Source: Chryseobacterium tagetis (GTDB taxonomy: Bacteria; Bacteroidota; Bacteroidia; Flavobacteriales; Weeksellaceae). Taken from it: DNA of 64,000 nucleotides. The position numbers were made by a program, and so were the translations under genes. This document shows positions 34,980 to 43,030 of this stretch, in pieces; the stretch's first letter is position 1, and every line of letters begins with the position of its first letter. Location: positions 186,001-250,000 of the forward strand of contig NZ_JAERSE020000004.1 of the NCBI RefSeq assembly GCF_016735585.2. The letters run 5' to 3'. Under the pieces are notes generated by a model that had not been told where the DNA came from, did no database searches, and worked only from the letters and a program-made list of their open reading frames with translations.

Positions 34980-37475
34980 TTATTCTACTTTCCAGCTCAG
35001 TTTTTCTTCTTCTTTATTCCAGTCTACATGAATCGTCTCACCGGCTTTCACTTCTTCTCTTACGATCATTTTTGAGATGGGTCTAGCCAATTGAGACCTG
35101 ATAACACCGGATATCTGTCTTGCTCCATATTTACTGCTGAATCCTCCTAAAGCTAAGTTTTTAACTGCCTCATCAGAAATTGTAAGTGCCATTCCCAATC
35201 GGGTCAATGAAGAATGCAATGATTTCAACTGAATATTAAAGATTCTTTCAGCAATAGATTCTGTAATGGGTGCAAAAGGAATAATTTCTGTAATTCTCGC
35301 TAAAAACTCTGGCCTGAAACGTCCTGAATTTGACATGATCTGCATTAATGATTTGGATTCCGGTATTTTTCCTTCTTCAAACTGCTTTACAATTTCCTCA
35401 CTTCCGATATTGGAGGTAAACAGGATTAAGGCATTACTGAAATCCCCTTCTTTTCCAAGTTTATCGTGTACTTTTCCTTCGTCCATGATCTGCAAAAAGA
35501 CATCAAAAACCGAGTGATGCGCTTTTTCAATTTCATCAAACAAAACAACGGTATAAGGTTGCTGTCTGATTTTATTTACCAGCATTCCTCCTTCTTCATA
35601 CCCCACATATCCCGGAGGCGCTCCATATAAAAGTGCTGCCGAATGTTCTTCTTTAAATTCGGACATATCGAAACGAACCATTGCTTTTTCGTCGTTGAAA
35701 AGCAATTCTGCCATAGATTTTGCCAATTCTGTTTTTCCTGTTCCGGTAGGTCCTAACAGGAAGAACGAACCGATAGGCTGTCCAGGTTTGTTTAATCCGC
35801 TTCGGTTCTCAACAATGGCATCAGAAAGGATTTTTAAAGCATGATCCTGCCCCACAACACGGTTCATTAAAAGGGATTCCATATTTAACAGCTTCTCTTT
35901 TTCCTGAGCCTGAATTTTTCCGATCGGAATGTTTGTTTTAGCCGCCATTACTGCCGCCAATTCCAAACGGTCTACTTTTTCTCTTTTTACGGATGCATGC
36001 TGTAAAAGTTCTGCATAGGTATTTTCTATAATTTTCTGAATCTGATCTACCGGCATTGAGTTGTCGATTTGAGGCTGCTCACTCAAAGAACCCCACAAGA
36101 TCGGGCTGATTTTGTCTCTTAATAAATTATACGTCCAGATCAGTTCGTCTGCTTTATCTTTTTCATCAAAAAACTCTTCCTGTAAAATTTCATCGTATCT
36201 GGTTTTCCAGCTTTCCAGTTCTTTTTCTGAAAGTTCATCAAGCATTTTGATCGCTGCCATCGTTCTATCTAACAGATCGATTGCTGCATCAGGTAATTTT
36301 TTACCTTTTGCATATCTTTTCGCCAAACGAACACATTCCGGAAGTGCTTTTTTCTCTACTTCGATTCCGTGGTGTTTTTTATAGCCTTCCAAGAGTACGT
36401 CAATCATTTTAACGCATGTTTTCTCATCAGGTTCGTTTGCCGTCAATACTTCAAAACGACGGTTGAAAGCCTGTTCCGGTTCTATTATTTTTCTGTATTC
36501 TTCCTGAGTTGTCGCTCCGATTACGGTGATTTCGCCTCTTGCCAATTCAGGCTTCAGTAAGTTTGCAACGTTTCCTATGCTTCCTTTCGGATCTAAAAGG
36601 GTATGAATTTCATCAATGAAAAGAATGGCTTTTTCAATTTTCTTGCATTCGTTGATGACTTTTTTCAGTCGGTCTTCAATTTCTCCTTTGTAAGAGGTTC
36701 CTGCTAATAAAGCTCCGGTATCCAATTCTAAAAGGGTGCCGTTTTTCAGCATATCAGGAACATTTCCTTTGGTAATTTCGATGGCAAAGCCTTCTACCAA
36801 AGCCGTTTTCCCCACTCCCGGCTCACCGATAATAATGACATTGGGTTTACTTCTTCGGCAGAGAATTTCAACCAGCATTCTGAGTTCTTTATCTCTTCCG
36901 ATAATGTTTTCCAGTTCACCCTTTCTCGCCTGAGCGGTTCTATCTACACAATAGCTTTTAATCGACGGAAATGAATTATCAGAATACTCTGACCCGTTTG
37001 AAAAAATGGAAGAAAAATTTCCGTTTTCTGAGCTTTCATAAGGGGTATCCTTTCTGTATAAATTGAAAATCTCGTGTTCTCTGAGTGGCAGAGATTTAAG
37101 CTGCTGTAAAGTAAATGCAACCTGCGGTTTTACAATGGCAGTGAGGACGCATATCGGGGTAATTTCATCTAAGCCTAATTTTAAACGAATATCATCAGCT
37201 TCTTCTACAATATTGTCTACCTGCTCATCTTCGCCTACCTCATCGGGAAGATGTGTTGTTTTCGGGTAATCTTCAATTCTTACATCGGCCCATTCGTAGA
37301 AATATCCTGGATCTTTGTCTATGCTTTTCAAAAACTCGTTCAGCCCAATATCTTTATGCATTAAAGCCTGTAAAATATGGGGTGCCCCATACATTCCGTT
37401 ATAATTTTCTCTCGCTATAGACTGCGCAATGTGAAACAGCTGCTTTACTGTTTCATTGGTTACTAGTACTCCCAT
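34980..37475 (-). CDS. tssH: T6SS sheath-recycling AAA+ ATPase TssH (ClpV)
   Basis: 831 residues of the ClpB/ClpV family: an N-terminal Clp repeat domain (~1-150), the first AAA module with Walker A GEPGVGKT (217-224) and Walker B LFIDE, a middle coiled region (~420-460), and the second AAA module with GPTGTGKT (576-583), GAPPGYVGYEEGG and the C-terminal D2-small domain. In T6SS it disassembles contracted sheath. It is assigned to the T6SS rather than to the general chaperone ClpB because of its location between tssD and the effector module and its short middle domain. A -7 element TAATTTTG lies at 37530-37537. Confidence 0.9.
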   Translation of the reverse strand: MGVLVTNETVKQLFHIAQSIARENYNGMYGAPHILQALMHKDIGLNEFLKSIDKDPGYFYEWADVRIEDYPKTTHLPDEVGEDEQVDNIVEEADDIRLKLGLDEITPICVLTAIVKPQVAFTLQQLKSLPLREHEIFNLYRKDTPYESSENGNFSSIFSNGSEYSDNSFPSIKSYCVDRTAQARKGELENIIGRDKELRMLVEILCRRSKPNVIIIGEPGVGKTALVEGFAIEITKGNVPDMLKNGTLLELDTGALLAGTSYKGEIEDRLKKVINECKKIEKAILFIDEIHTLLDPKGSIGNVANLLKPELARGEITVIGATTQEEYRKIIEPEQAFNRRFEVLTANEPDEKTCVKMIDVLLEGYKKHHGIEVEKKALPECVRLAKRYAKGKKLPDAAIDLLDRTMAAIKMLDELSEKELESWKTRYDEILQEEFFDEKDKADELIWTYNLLRDKISPILWGSLSEQPQIDNSMPVDQIQKIIENTYAELLQHASVKREKVDRLELAAVMAAKTNIPIGKIQAQEKEKLLNMESLLMNRVVGQDHALKILSDAIVENRSGLNKPGQPIGSFFLLGPTGTGKTELAKSMAELLFNDEKAMVRFDMSEFKEEHSAALLYGAPPGYVGYEEGGMLVNKIRQQPYTVVLFDEIEKAHHSVFDVFLQIMDEGKVHDKLGKEGDFSNALILFTSNIGSEEIVKQFEEGKIPESKSLMQIMSNSGRFRPEFLARITEIIPFAPITESIAERIFNIQLKSLHSSLTRLGMALTISDEAVKNLALGGFSSKYGARQISGVIRSQLARPISKMIVREEVKAGETIHVDWNKEEEKLSWKVE

Positions 37476-37529
37476 TTATGTTCTTTTCTATATTAATAAT
37501 CTCTGTTTGTGATTGGTTGGTGTTGGCAA

Positions 37530-37537
37530 CAAAATTA
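37530..37537 (-). promoter_or_regulatory. -7 promoter element of tssH
   Basis: TAATTTTG on the minus strand, 55 bp before the tssH ATG, with a TTG 16 bp upstream of it. Confidence 0.4.
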
Positions 37538-37598
37538 AACAAGTTTATTTATACAATAAGTTTATTTTGTTATTTATTTTAATTTTCAACAGCATTTA

Positions 37599-38687
37599 CT
37601 ATTTATATGATTCTTTAAACTTCATGATACTTTTATAAACACGAAGGCTGTCTGCTTTCAGAGGCACGTTATTAAGCAGCACTTCAAAACTATTGTTATC
37701 CGGCGCTATTTTAAATTCCAATTGCTGCTGAGCTCCGGATTTTTTGAAGGCTTCATTCATATTTTCCCAATTGAAGAAAGCACGTCCTTCAAAAGCCTCC
37801 CCTTTCCCGGTTTCCCAATATATTCCGATTTCTTTCGGAACGGAACGTTCTTTGGCTGATGGGTTTTCTACCCAGGGACGGAGCATAGTTTCTCTTTCCC
37901 CGTTATAATAATCCGTATCTATTCGGAACAGCTTAAATCCTTTATTTGCAGAAACCACTTTGGGCGACCAGTTGTAACGCAGTCTGTACTGTTTCCATTT
38001 TTCCGGTGACTCATTGGGAAGATAATATTCCTGAGCTAATTCTTCAAAAAGTTCTGGATCTACATGGTATATTCTCTGGTATTTTTCTTTGTATTTCTTA
38101 GTATCCGCTTCATTGGTAATACGCTCTGCCTGATATTCTCCCAATTCAATTTGTGTAGGGCCATATCCAAACCATACCACCACCATTCCTTGGGGTGCAA
38201 AACCGAAAATAAGATCCGAAAATTTATTGTAAGCTATCTGATATTCATTATATTTTTTGTAATAATCAGGTTCGTCTCTGCGGTTAATGAATTCTTTCAG
38301 AGGAACTGAAGATTTAGATTCATCTATCGCATACGCTCTTTGCACCCAGTCTTCCACTTTCTCTTTTGGAAAAATGGCCTTTAAGTGATAAAAGGCATTT
38401 TCTGAATCTGCATAATATATAATATCAGCGCCAATAGGAGTTCCTCCTTGCTCAGTAAAACCTTTGCCCGAGCTTCCCCAATTTCCTGATGAATGCCCAT
38501 AAGGTAAATGAGCAGAGATTCCCTCTAAAGTAATTATAGAGTCTTCAACAGGGCCAACCGAATGTTTATTATCAGAATGGGATAGCTGTACATTATATGA
38601 AGGCGTTATCTTTTCTTTTTTCATATCCTGGCAATTAATCAGTTGAAAAACACTCAACAAAAAAATAAAAATCTTATGTTTATCCAT
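37599..38687 (-). CDS. DUF2931 family lipoprotein, probable Tle1 immunity protein
   Basis: 362 residues. A lipoprotein signal has lipobox LINC (Cys19). The DUF2931-like body has aromatic-rich motifs (ISAHLPYGHSSGNWGSSGKG, LIFGFAPQGMVVVWFGYG, LRYNWSPKVV), and is followed by a segment typical of the family (IYWETGKGEAFEGRAFFNWE). DUF2931 lipoproteins are frequently found beside T6SS lipases in this phylum. Its start overlaps the Tle1-like stop by 8 bp, so the pair is translationally coupled. A periplasmic-facing lipoprotein suits neutralising a phospholipase delivered to the periplasm. Immunity function is inferred. Confidence 0.7.
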   Translation of the reverse strand: MDKHKIFIFLLSVFQLINCQDMKKEKITPSYNVQLSHSDNKHSVGPVEDSIITLEGISAHLPYGHSSGNWGSSGKGFTEQGGTPIGADIIYYADSENAFYHLKAIFPKEKVEDWVQRAYAIDESKSSVPLKEFINRRDEPDYYKKYNEYQIAYNKFSDLIFGFAPQGMVVVWFGYGPTQIELGEYQAERITNEADTKKYKEKYQRIYHVDPELFEELAQEYYLPNESPEKWKQYRLRYNWSPKVVSANKGFKLFRIDTDYYNGERETMLRPWVENPSAKERSVPKEIGIYWETGKGEAFEGRAFFNWENMNEAFKKSGAQQQLEFKIAPDNNSFEVLLNNVPLKADSLRVYKSIMKFKESYK

Positions 38688-40314
38688 CTAAAATTGTTCT
38701 TTTACGTTCTGATACTTTTTTCACTCCGGAAATTCTTGGTCCCATTCCGAAGGTATCCAGATTAGCAGACCAGTGCAAATATTTATTCCGTATTGTTTTC
38801 AAATCGGTTTCGTTGATATTGAAATCCATATAATAATAATTTTCCGATGTACTTACATACTCTGAAGCTGAAGGATTTTTGCCCTCTTGTGATCTCTTCA
38901 CATATTCGTTGCGCAGATCATTACAAGTTTTGATATAGCTATACAGCTGAGATGAGATTGCAAGTACATTGTTATCTTTGATATTATTTTCGCTTACTCT
39001 CTTTTCTGTGTACTTTACTTCAAATTGTTTAGAGTATTCAAACATATAATACAGCGGAATTTTATCATAATGGTTGGATAAAACTCTAGTTCCCCACAGC
39101 TCATATTTGTAGGTGACATCATACCTGCTTGGTATCACAATTTTCTTGATTTTAATTTCTTCCGGATGAAACCACCCTTCATCAATTAAAATACTTCTGT
39201 ACCGTTCACAATTTTCAACAGAATCCTGCTGTTTATAAATCAGCACGTTTTCTTCCTCACCATTCACATAACCTCCACCAATGTCAGAATGCACTCCCGG
39301 CAAAGTAATCTGTAATCCTTTGATACCTGAATCTCTGATATTGGTAAGACTGAAATTTTCTCTAAACTCATTATCAGAAGCTATCTGGAATATAAAGGCT
39401 CCATGTTGTACTGCATTTAATCCCAACTGCACAGAATCATTCGCTACAAACCAATTCCCACGATGATTCATCCCATAAGAAGCCACAGTATCATACAGCC
39501 CGACAAAATTAAACTGGATCTGATGTATTGATAATCCGGATTTCAAAATACATGCCCCGAAATACCCGTATTTTAAAAGATGAGACTCTGTTTTGTCTTT
39601 CTCAATAATAAATCTTTGCTCTATGTTTTCCTTTTTTTCAGTCTCTGACAGTTCAAAAAAATCCGGAGGAAAAACATTTAAACTTCCCCCAAACATTTTG
39701 GTGGCAATAGGCGGGGTTGTTGCAACATGCACAAAATGACGTGCAGCAGCAGCACCTCTGCTAAAGCCATACACATTTACTTTAAGAATATTAATCGGTT
39801 TGGTTTTAAATTTCTTTTTTACAACTTCAGCTCCTTTAATACATCCTTTTGTCACTTTTGCCTTAATTCCTCTTTCATCTATTCCCATACCTGCTCCCCG
39901 GATAGGAAATCCTAATGTATCATTATCAGATTTTCCATCAACGGTCCCTATTCCTTCTATGTACAATGCAACTTGATTTTCAGCATCAGGATCTATTGCA
40001 TCATAACCACGCGCTACATTTGAATAGTCATTCGCATAACTGCCAGATTTTTTTTTATCAGATAATCCAGCGAGTGTATTAGTTTTATTATTAAGGGTAC
40101 CATCAAAAAATAAGTTTAAGCTGACATCAATGGTATTAACCGGCTTATCATTAGGATTGATTTTTTGTGCTTCATTATAACTGACTCCGGATTCATTTCC
40201 TTTTTGCTGAACGGATACGGCACTGGTATGCACTATACCTTCTTTAGCAAAAGTTTTATAATCTCCTCCTGTCTGTGTGATGGCTTTTCCTTCTACAAAA
40301 TATTCGATGCTCAT
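38680..40314 (-). CDS. T6SS phospholipase effector, Tle1-like (DUF2235)
   Basis: 544 residues with a DUF2235 alpha/beta-hydrolase domain. The oxyanion-type motif FFDGT is at 69-73, the nucleophile elbow GFSRG has Ser185, a likely acid is Asp275 in GLYDT, and a likely catalytic His is H342 in GVHSDIGGGY. These match the Ser-Asp-His triad layout of Tle1 lipases, which attack membrane phospholipids of target cells. The first ~60 residues and the C-terminal ~180 residues are not recognised and may serve VgrG binding. The start lies 2 bp after the VgrG stop. The gene downstream is the likely immunity partner. Confidence 0.85.
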   Translation of the reverse strand: MSIEYFVEGKAITQTGGDYKTFAKEGIVHTSAVSVQQKGNESGVSYNEAQKINPNDKPVNTIDVSLNLFFDGTLNNKTNTLAGLSDKKKSGSYANDYSNVARGYDAIDPDAENQVALYIEGIGTVDGKSDNDTLGFPIRGAGMGIDERGIKAKVTKGCIKGAEVVKKKFKTKPINILKVNVYGFSRGAAAARHFVHVATTPPIATKMFGGSLNVFPPDFFELSETEKKENIEQRFIIEKDKTESHLLKYGYFGACILKSGLSIHQIQFNFVGLYDTVASYGMNHRGNWFVANDSVQLGLNAVQHGAFIFQIASDNEFRENFSLTNIRDSGIKGLQITLPGVHSDIGGGYVNGEEENVLIYKQQDSVENCERYRSILIDEGWFHPEEIKIKKIVIPSRYDVTYKYELWGTRVLSNHYDKIPLYYMFEYSKQFEVKYTEKRVSENNIKDNNVLAISSQLYSYIKTCNDLRNEYVKRSQEGKNPSASEYVSTSENYYYMDFNINETDLKTIRNKYLHWSANLDTFGMGPRISGVKKVSERKRTILDG

Positions 40315-40316
40315 GA

Positions 40317-42251
40317 TCAGTGATTTTTAGATTTCTCGCCACTATTGTTCTGAACTTCTTTTTCAGCATGATGCTCTACCTTGCCCTGACTGCTAACTTC
40401 CACACCTTTAAGGCTGGTTAATTTATGTTCCTTTTCCCCATACACTTCCATATCACCTTTTACGTAATGGCTCATTTTTCCGACAACATTTGTCATGAAA
40501 TCGGCACCTGTTGTGAGATATTTCATGGAACCAACACTTTCGGTATGATTGGCCATGATGGTGTCTGATTTATTCATTCCGACACTCGTGGTCATGTTTT
40601 CACCTACATTGATATTCATATTGCGGCAATTCAATGTCATCGTCTCCGGAGCGGTGATCGTAATATTGCTTCCGGTGGTATCCAGATGGATTTCATTACC
40701 GGATTTATCTGTAATAATAATGCTCTCGTCTTCGGTAAACACTACTTTATGGCCGCTTCTGGTCTGTATTGATTTCACCCTGTTGTCGGCTCCGCCTCCA
40801 AGACCAACCTGCCCATGAAACATTCCTCCCATGACGAAAGGTCTGTCGGGATGATTGTGTACGAAATTGACCATCACCTGATCTCCAACTTCCGGAATGG
40901 CGACATATCCCCTGTTTTGAGTAATCTGATCGGTTCCTCCTGCATCGGGACTCATCATTCTTATGAAATGAGTGGTATCGTTCGTTTGCCAGTCAAATCT
41001 TACCTGAACTCTGCCCTGCCCTTCAGGATCGGTGTTCGAAATTACGGTAGCAATCTGTGGTTGTGCGATAGGAACTGTGAATTCAGGTTTTGGTAAAAAC
41101 CCTGTATCAGATGCAATTCCAGCAAAACTTCCTGTATAGTGACCGATCGTATCAATTTCATGGGTTGTTTCTGTAACCATGAGCTTGGTGAAATAGGAAG
41201 TTTCATTAGTATCCGGTTTTCGCATTTCGATATCTACACTGCATCCCGGATGTAAAAAAGGAACGGTTGTAGAACCTGAAAGATTAAAAACGTTTACCGC
41301 TTCACTTCCAGATGTACTTTTTTGTGAATATTCAACATCCAAGTGGGTCGTTGCTTTTATGGGAGCAACCCTTAATGATGGAGTTTTATAAATAGTATCA
41401 TTATGCTGATAAGCTGTTTTTGCTAAATCTCCAACATGCTGAATTGGTGTTGAGCCCGATTTCAAAACTTCATTTTTATTACTATTATAACCGTAGAATT
41501 GAGGCTTTGTATGAACGGCTTTCAATTCTACTTTTATATCGTTTGCATTGCTTCCGTATAGCAATTTTATCGGTTTATTTTGTGGGGGCAGCTTACCGAA
41601 GTGAAGAACTTCTCCGTCATAATAAAACTGTTCTCCATAGGCTTCTGCCATTCTCGCCAGATAATTATAATGCGTTTCATCATATTGGCTGCTGTATATA
41701 ATCTGAGAATAATCATTGGTATCGATTCTGATATCAAAGCGGCTTTTATCTAGACCTTGCTTTATAACTTCTTCAGCAATGATCCCCATATTGACAGGTT
41801 TACCTCCTCCAAAACTTTGAATATGTGGTGCACCATCAAGTAAAATAGTAGGACTGTAACCCGATAAAACGATATTTCCCAAACTCATTTTTTCCTGGCT
41901 GAAGCCTACTCCTGTGATCACTCCTACAAAAGTTCTTTCAGGACTATTTTCAATGTCTTTATATGAAATAACCACCGTAAGGCGTTTCCCCAAGAGCGTA
42001 TTCGCATCTTCTAAAGCATAGGACTCTCGGTTGCCCAATGTATCATGGGCTAAAGTAAGAGCAAATTCATGATGACGAACTGCACTTTGTGTTAATTTAA
42101 GAGATTTATAGTATTTAATAACCTGACCTTCGATAACCAGAGATAATTTCACTAAACGATTAATACCTGAATGATGATTGCTCGATATTCCATCCGCATT
42201 TTGAGTGGGACGGAAATACGCTTCCTGCGTATTTTCAGATGTAGTTGACAT
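40317..42251 (-). CDS. T6SS spike protein VgrG (TssI), short form
   Basis: 644 residues with the same gp27-like and gp5-like core as the VgrG at 31.1 kb (SGINRLVKLSLVIEGQVIK, QGRVQVRFDWQ, PDAGGTDQITQNRGYVAIPE, HPDRPFVMGGMFHGQ). It lacks the ~85-residue N-terminal extension, and the C-terminal beta-helix is different (MNINVGENMTTSVGMNKSD ... VYGEKEHKLTSLKGVEVSSQ). No effector domain is fused. Divergence of the C-termini of the two VgrGs fits each being matched to its own cargo, here the Tle1-like lipase 2 bp downstream. Confidence 0.94.
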   Translation of the reverse strand: MSTTSENTQEAYFRPTQNADGISSNHHSGINRLVKLSLVIEGQVIKYYKSLKLTQSAVRHHEFALTLAHDTLGNRESYALEDANTLLGKRLTVVISYKDIENSPERTFVGVITGVGFSQEKMSLGNIVLSGYSPTILLDGAPHIQSFGGGKPVNMGIIAEEVIKQGLDKSRFDIRIDTNDYSQIIYSSQYDETHYNYLARMAEAYGEQFYYDGEVLHFGKLPPQNKPIKLLYGSNANDIKVELKAVHTKPQFYGYNSNKNEVLKSGSTPIQHVGDLAKTAYQHNDTIYKTPSLRVAPIKATTHLDVEYSQKSTSGSEAVNVFNLSGSTTVPFLHPGCSVDIEMRKPDTNETSYFTKLMVTETTHEIDTIGHYTGSFAGIASDTGFLPKPEFTVPIAQPQIATVISNTDPEGQGRVQVRFDWQTNDTTHFIRMMSPDAGGTDQITQNRGYVAIPEVGDQVMVNFVHNHPDRPFVMGGMFHGQVGLGGGADNRVKSIQTRSGHKVVFTEDESIIITDKSGNEIHLDTTGSNITITAPETMTLNCRNMNINVGENMTTSVGMNKSDTIMANHTESVGSMKYLTTGADFMTNVVGKMSHYVKGDMEVYGEKEHKLTSLKGVEVSSQGKVEHHAEKEVQNNSGEKSKNH

Positions 42252-42357
42252 AATTTTGTGATTGTGGTGAGTTAAAGATAAAAAATATATCCAAACTAAA
42301 AATTTCTATTAAAGCATTCTGAAGTCGTAAAAAACTTTAATAAAGATTGTTTCAGGC

Positions 42358-42389
42358 AAAAAAGACCGTCTTTATCCGGACAGTCTTTA
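42358..42389 (-). terminator. Terminator after tssD copy 2
   Basis: An imperfect hairpin (AAAGACTGTC-loop-GACGGTCTTT with a G-T pair) followed by a T-tract on the minus strand. Confidence 0.7.
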
Positions 42390-42414
42390 TTTTGTGAATG
42401 CATATTCTATACTC

Positions 42415-42819
42415 TTAAGCTGACGGCCAAAGTCCTTCATAAGCAGAATTACCATAGTTGATCTTCTCTGCGCTGATAATGAAACTAACATACATAGAAT
42501 TTTCATCTACTGCATCAAAGTCTACTTCGTGTTGAATTACATATCCGTTTTCCCAGTTCAAAGTAATCAAAGTTCCTTCTTCGTGAGATTTGTTGAAGGT
42601 AATTTCTCCGCTTGTAGGTTTGTATTTTCCGTTCAGTAAGCTTTCCAAAATATCAGATTTTTCTGTTGCTTCTACGGTAAGTTTGATAATTGCGTTAGAA
42701 GGATCTGAAGCAACTCTACCCGATACGTCTGTTGATCTGGATACGCTGTAGTTAAGCTTTAATAATTTTTGTCCTTCTCCTCCGTTGAATTTTAAAATTC
42801 CTCTTGAATTTAGTGCCAT
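42415..42819 (-). CDS. tssD: T6SSiii tube protein TssD (Hcp), copy 2
   Basis: 134 residues, a TssD/Hcp tube subunit identical to copy 1 (33465-33869) except at two residues. Nucleotide differences between copies are few and mostly silent. The match extends ~140 bp upstream, through promoter and palindromes, and then stops, so the duplicated unit is gene plus control region. The gene stands alone between terminators, upstream of the VgrG-Tle1 operon. Confidence 0.95.
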   Translation of the reverse strand: MALNSRGILKFNGGEGQKLLKLNYSVSRSTDVSGRVASDPSNAIIKLTVEATEKSDILESLLNGKYKPTSGEITFNKSHEEGTLITLNWENGYVIQHEVDFDAVDENSMYVSFIISAEKINYGNSAYEGLWPSA

Positions 42820-42862
42820 GATTTGTAAATTTTAATTATTAATATTTTGTGATTTGATATTT

Positions 42863-42870
42863 CAAAGATA
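42863..42870 (-). promoter_or_regulatory. -7 promoter element of tssD copy 2
   Basis: TATCTTTG on the minus strand, 44 bp before the ATG; 8 bp closer than in copy 1, which has GTGATTTG twice in tandem where this copy has it once. Confidence 0.6.
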
Positions 42871-42919
42871 GAATCATAATCATCAATAAAAAAATTACAA
42901 ACAAGCTTTTTCATTTTTT

Positions 42920-42953
42920 GTAGTAGTTCTACGATTTGATGTAGTAGTTCTAC
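42920..42953. promoter_or_regulatory. Tandem 13-bp palindromes upstream of tssD copy 2
   Basis: GTAGTAGTTCTAC occurs twice (42920-42932 and 42941-42953), centres 21 bp apart, at the same distance from the -7 element (50 and 71 bp) as in copy 1. Confidence 0.6.
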
Positions 42954-42982
42954 GACAAATTTTTGTTTTTCAGATAAGTTAT

Positions 42983-43016
42983 AAAAAAAGACTGCCTTTT
43001 CGAGACAGTCTTTTTT
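42983..43016 (-). terminator. Terminator after tssR
   Basis: A hairpin (AAGACTGTCTCGAAAAGGCAGTCTT in outline: AAGACTG stem, ~11-base loop, CAGTCTT) with T-runs on the minus strand, 15 bp after the tssR stop. Confidence 0.75.
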
Positions 43017-43030
43017 ATAGTATTATTTTT

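Noticed and set aside
34980..37475. General stress chaperone ClpB as an alternative for the AAA+ ATPase
   Set aside because: The length, short middle region and position between T6SS genes with a linked transglycosylase favour TssH/ClpV.
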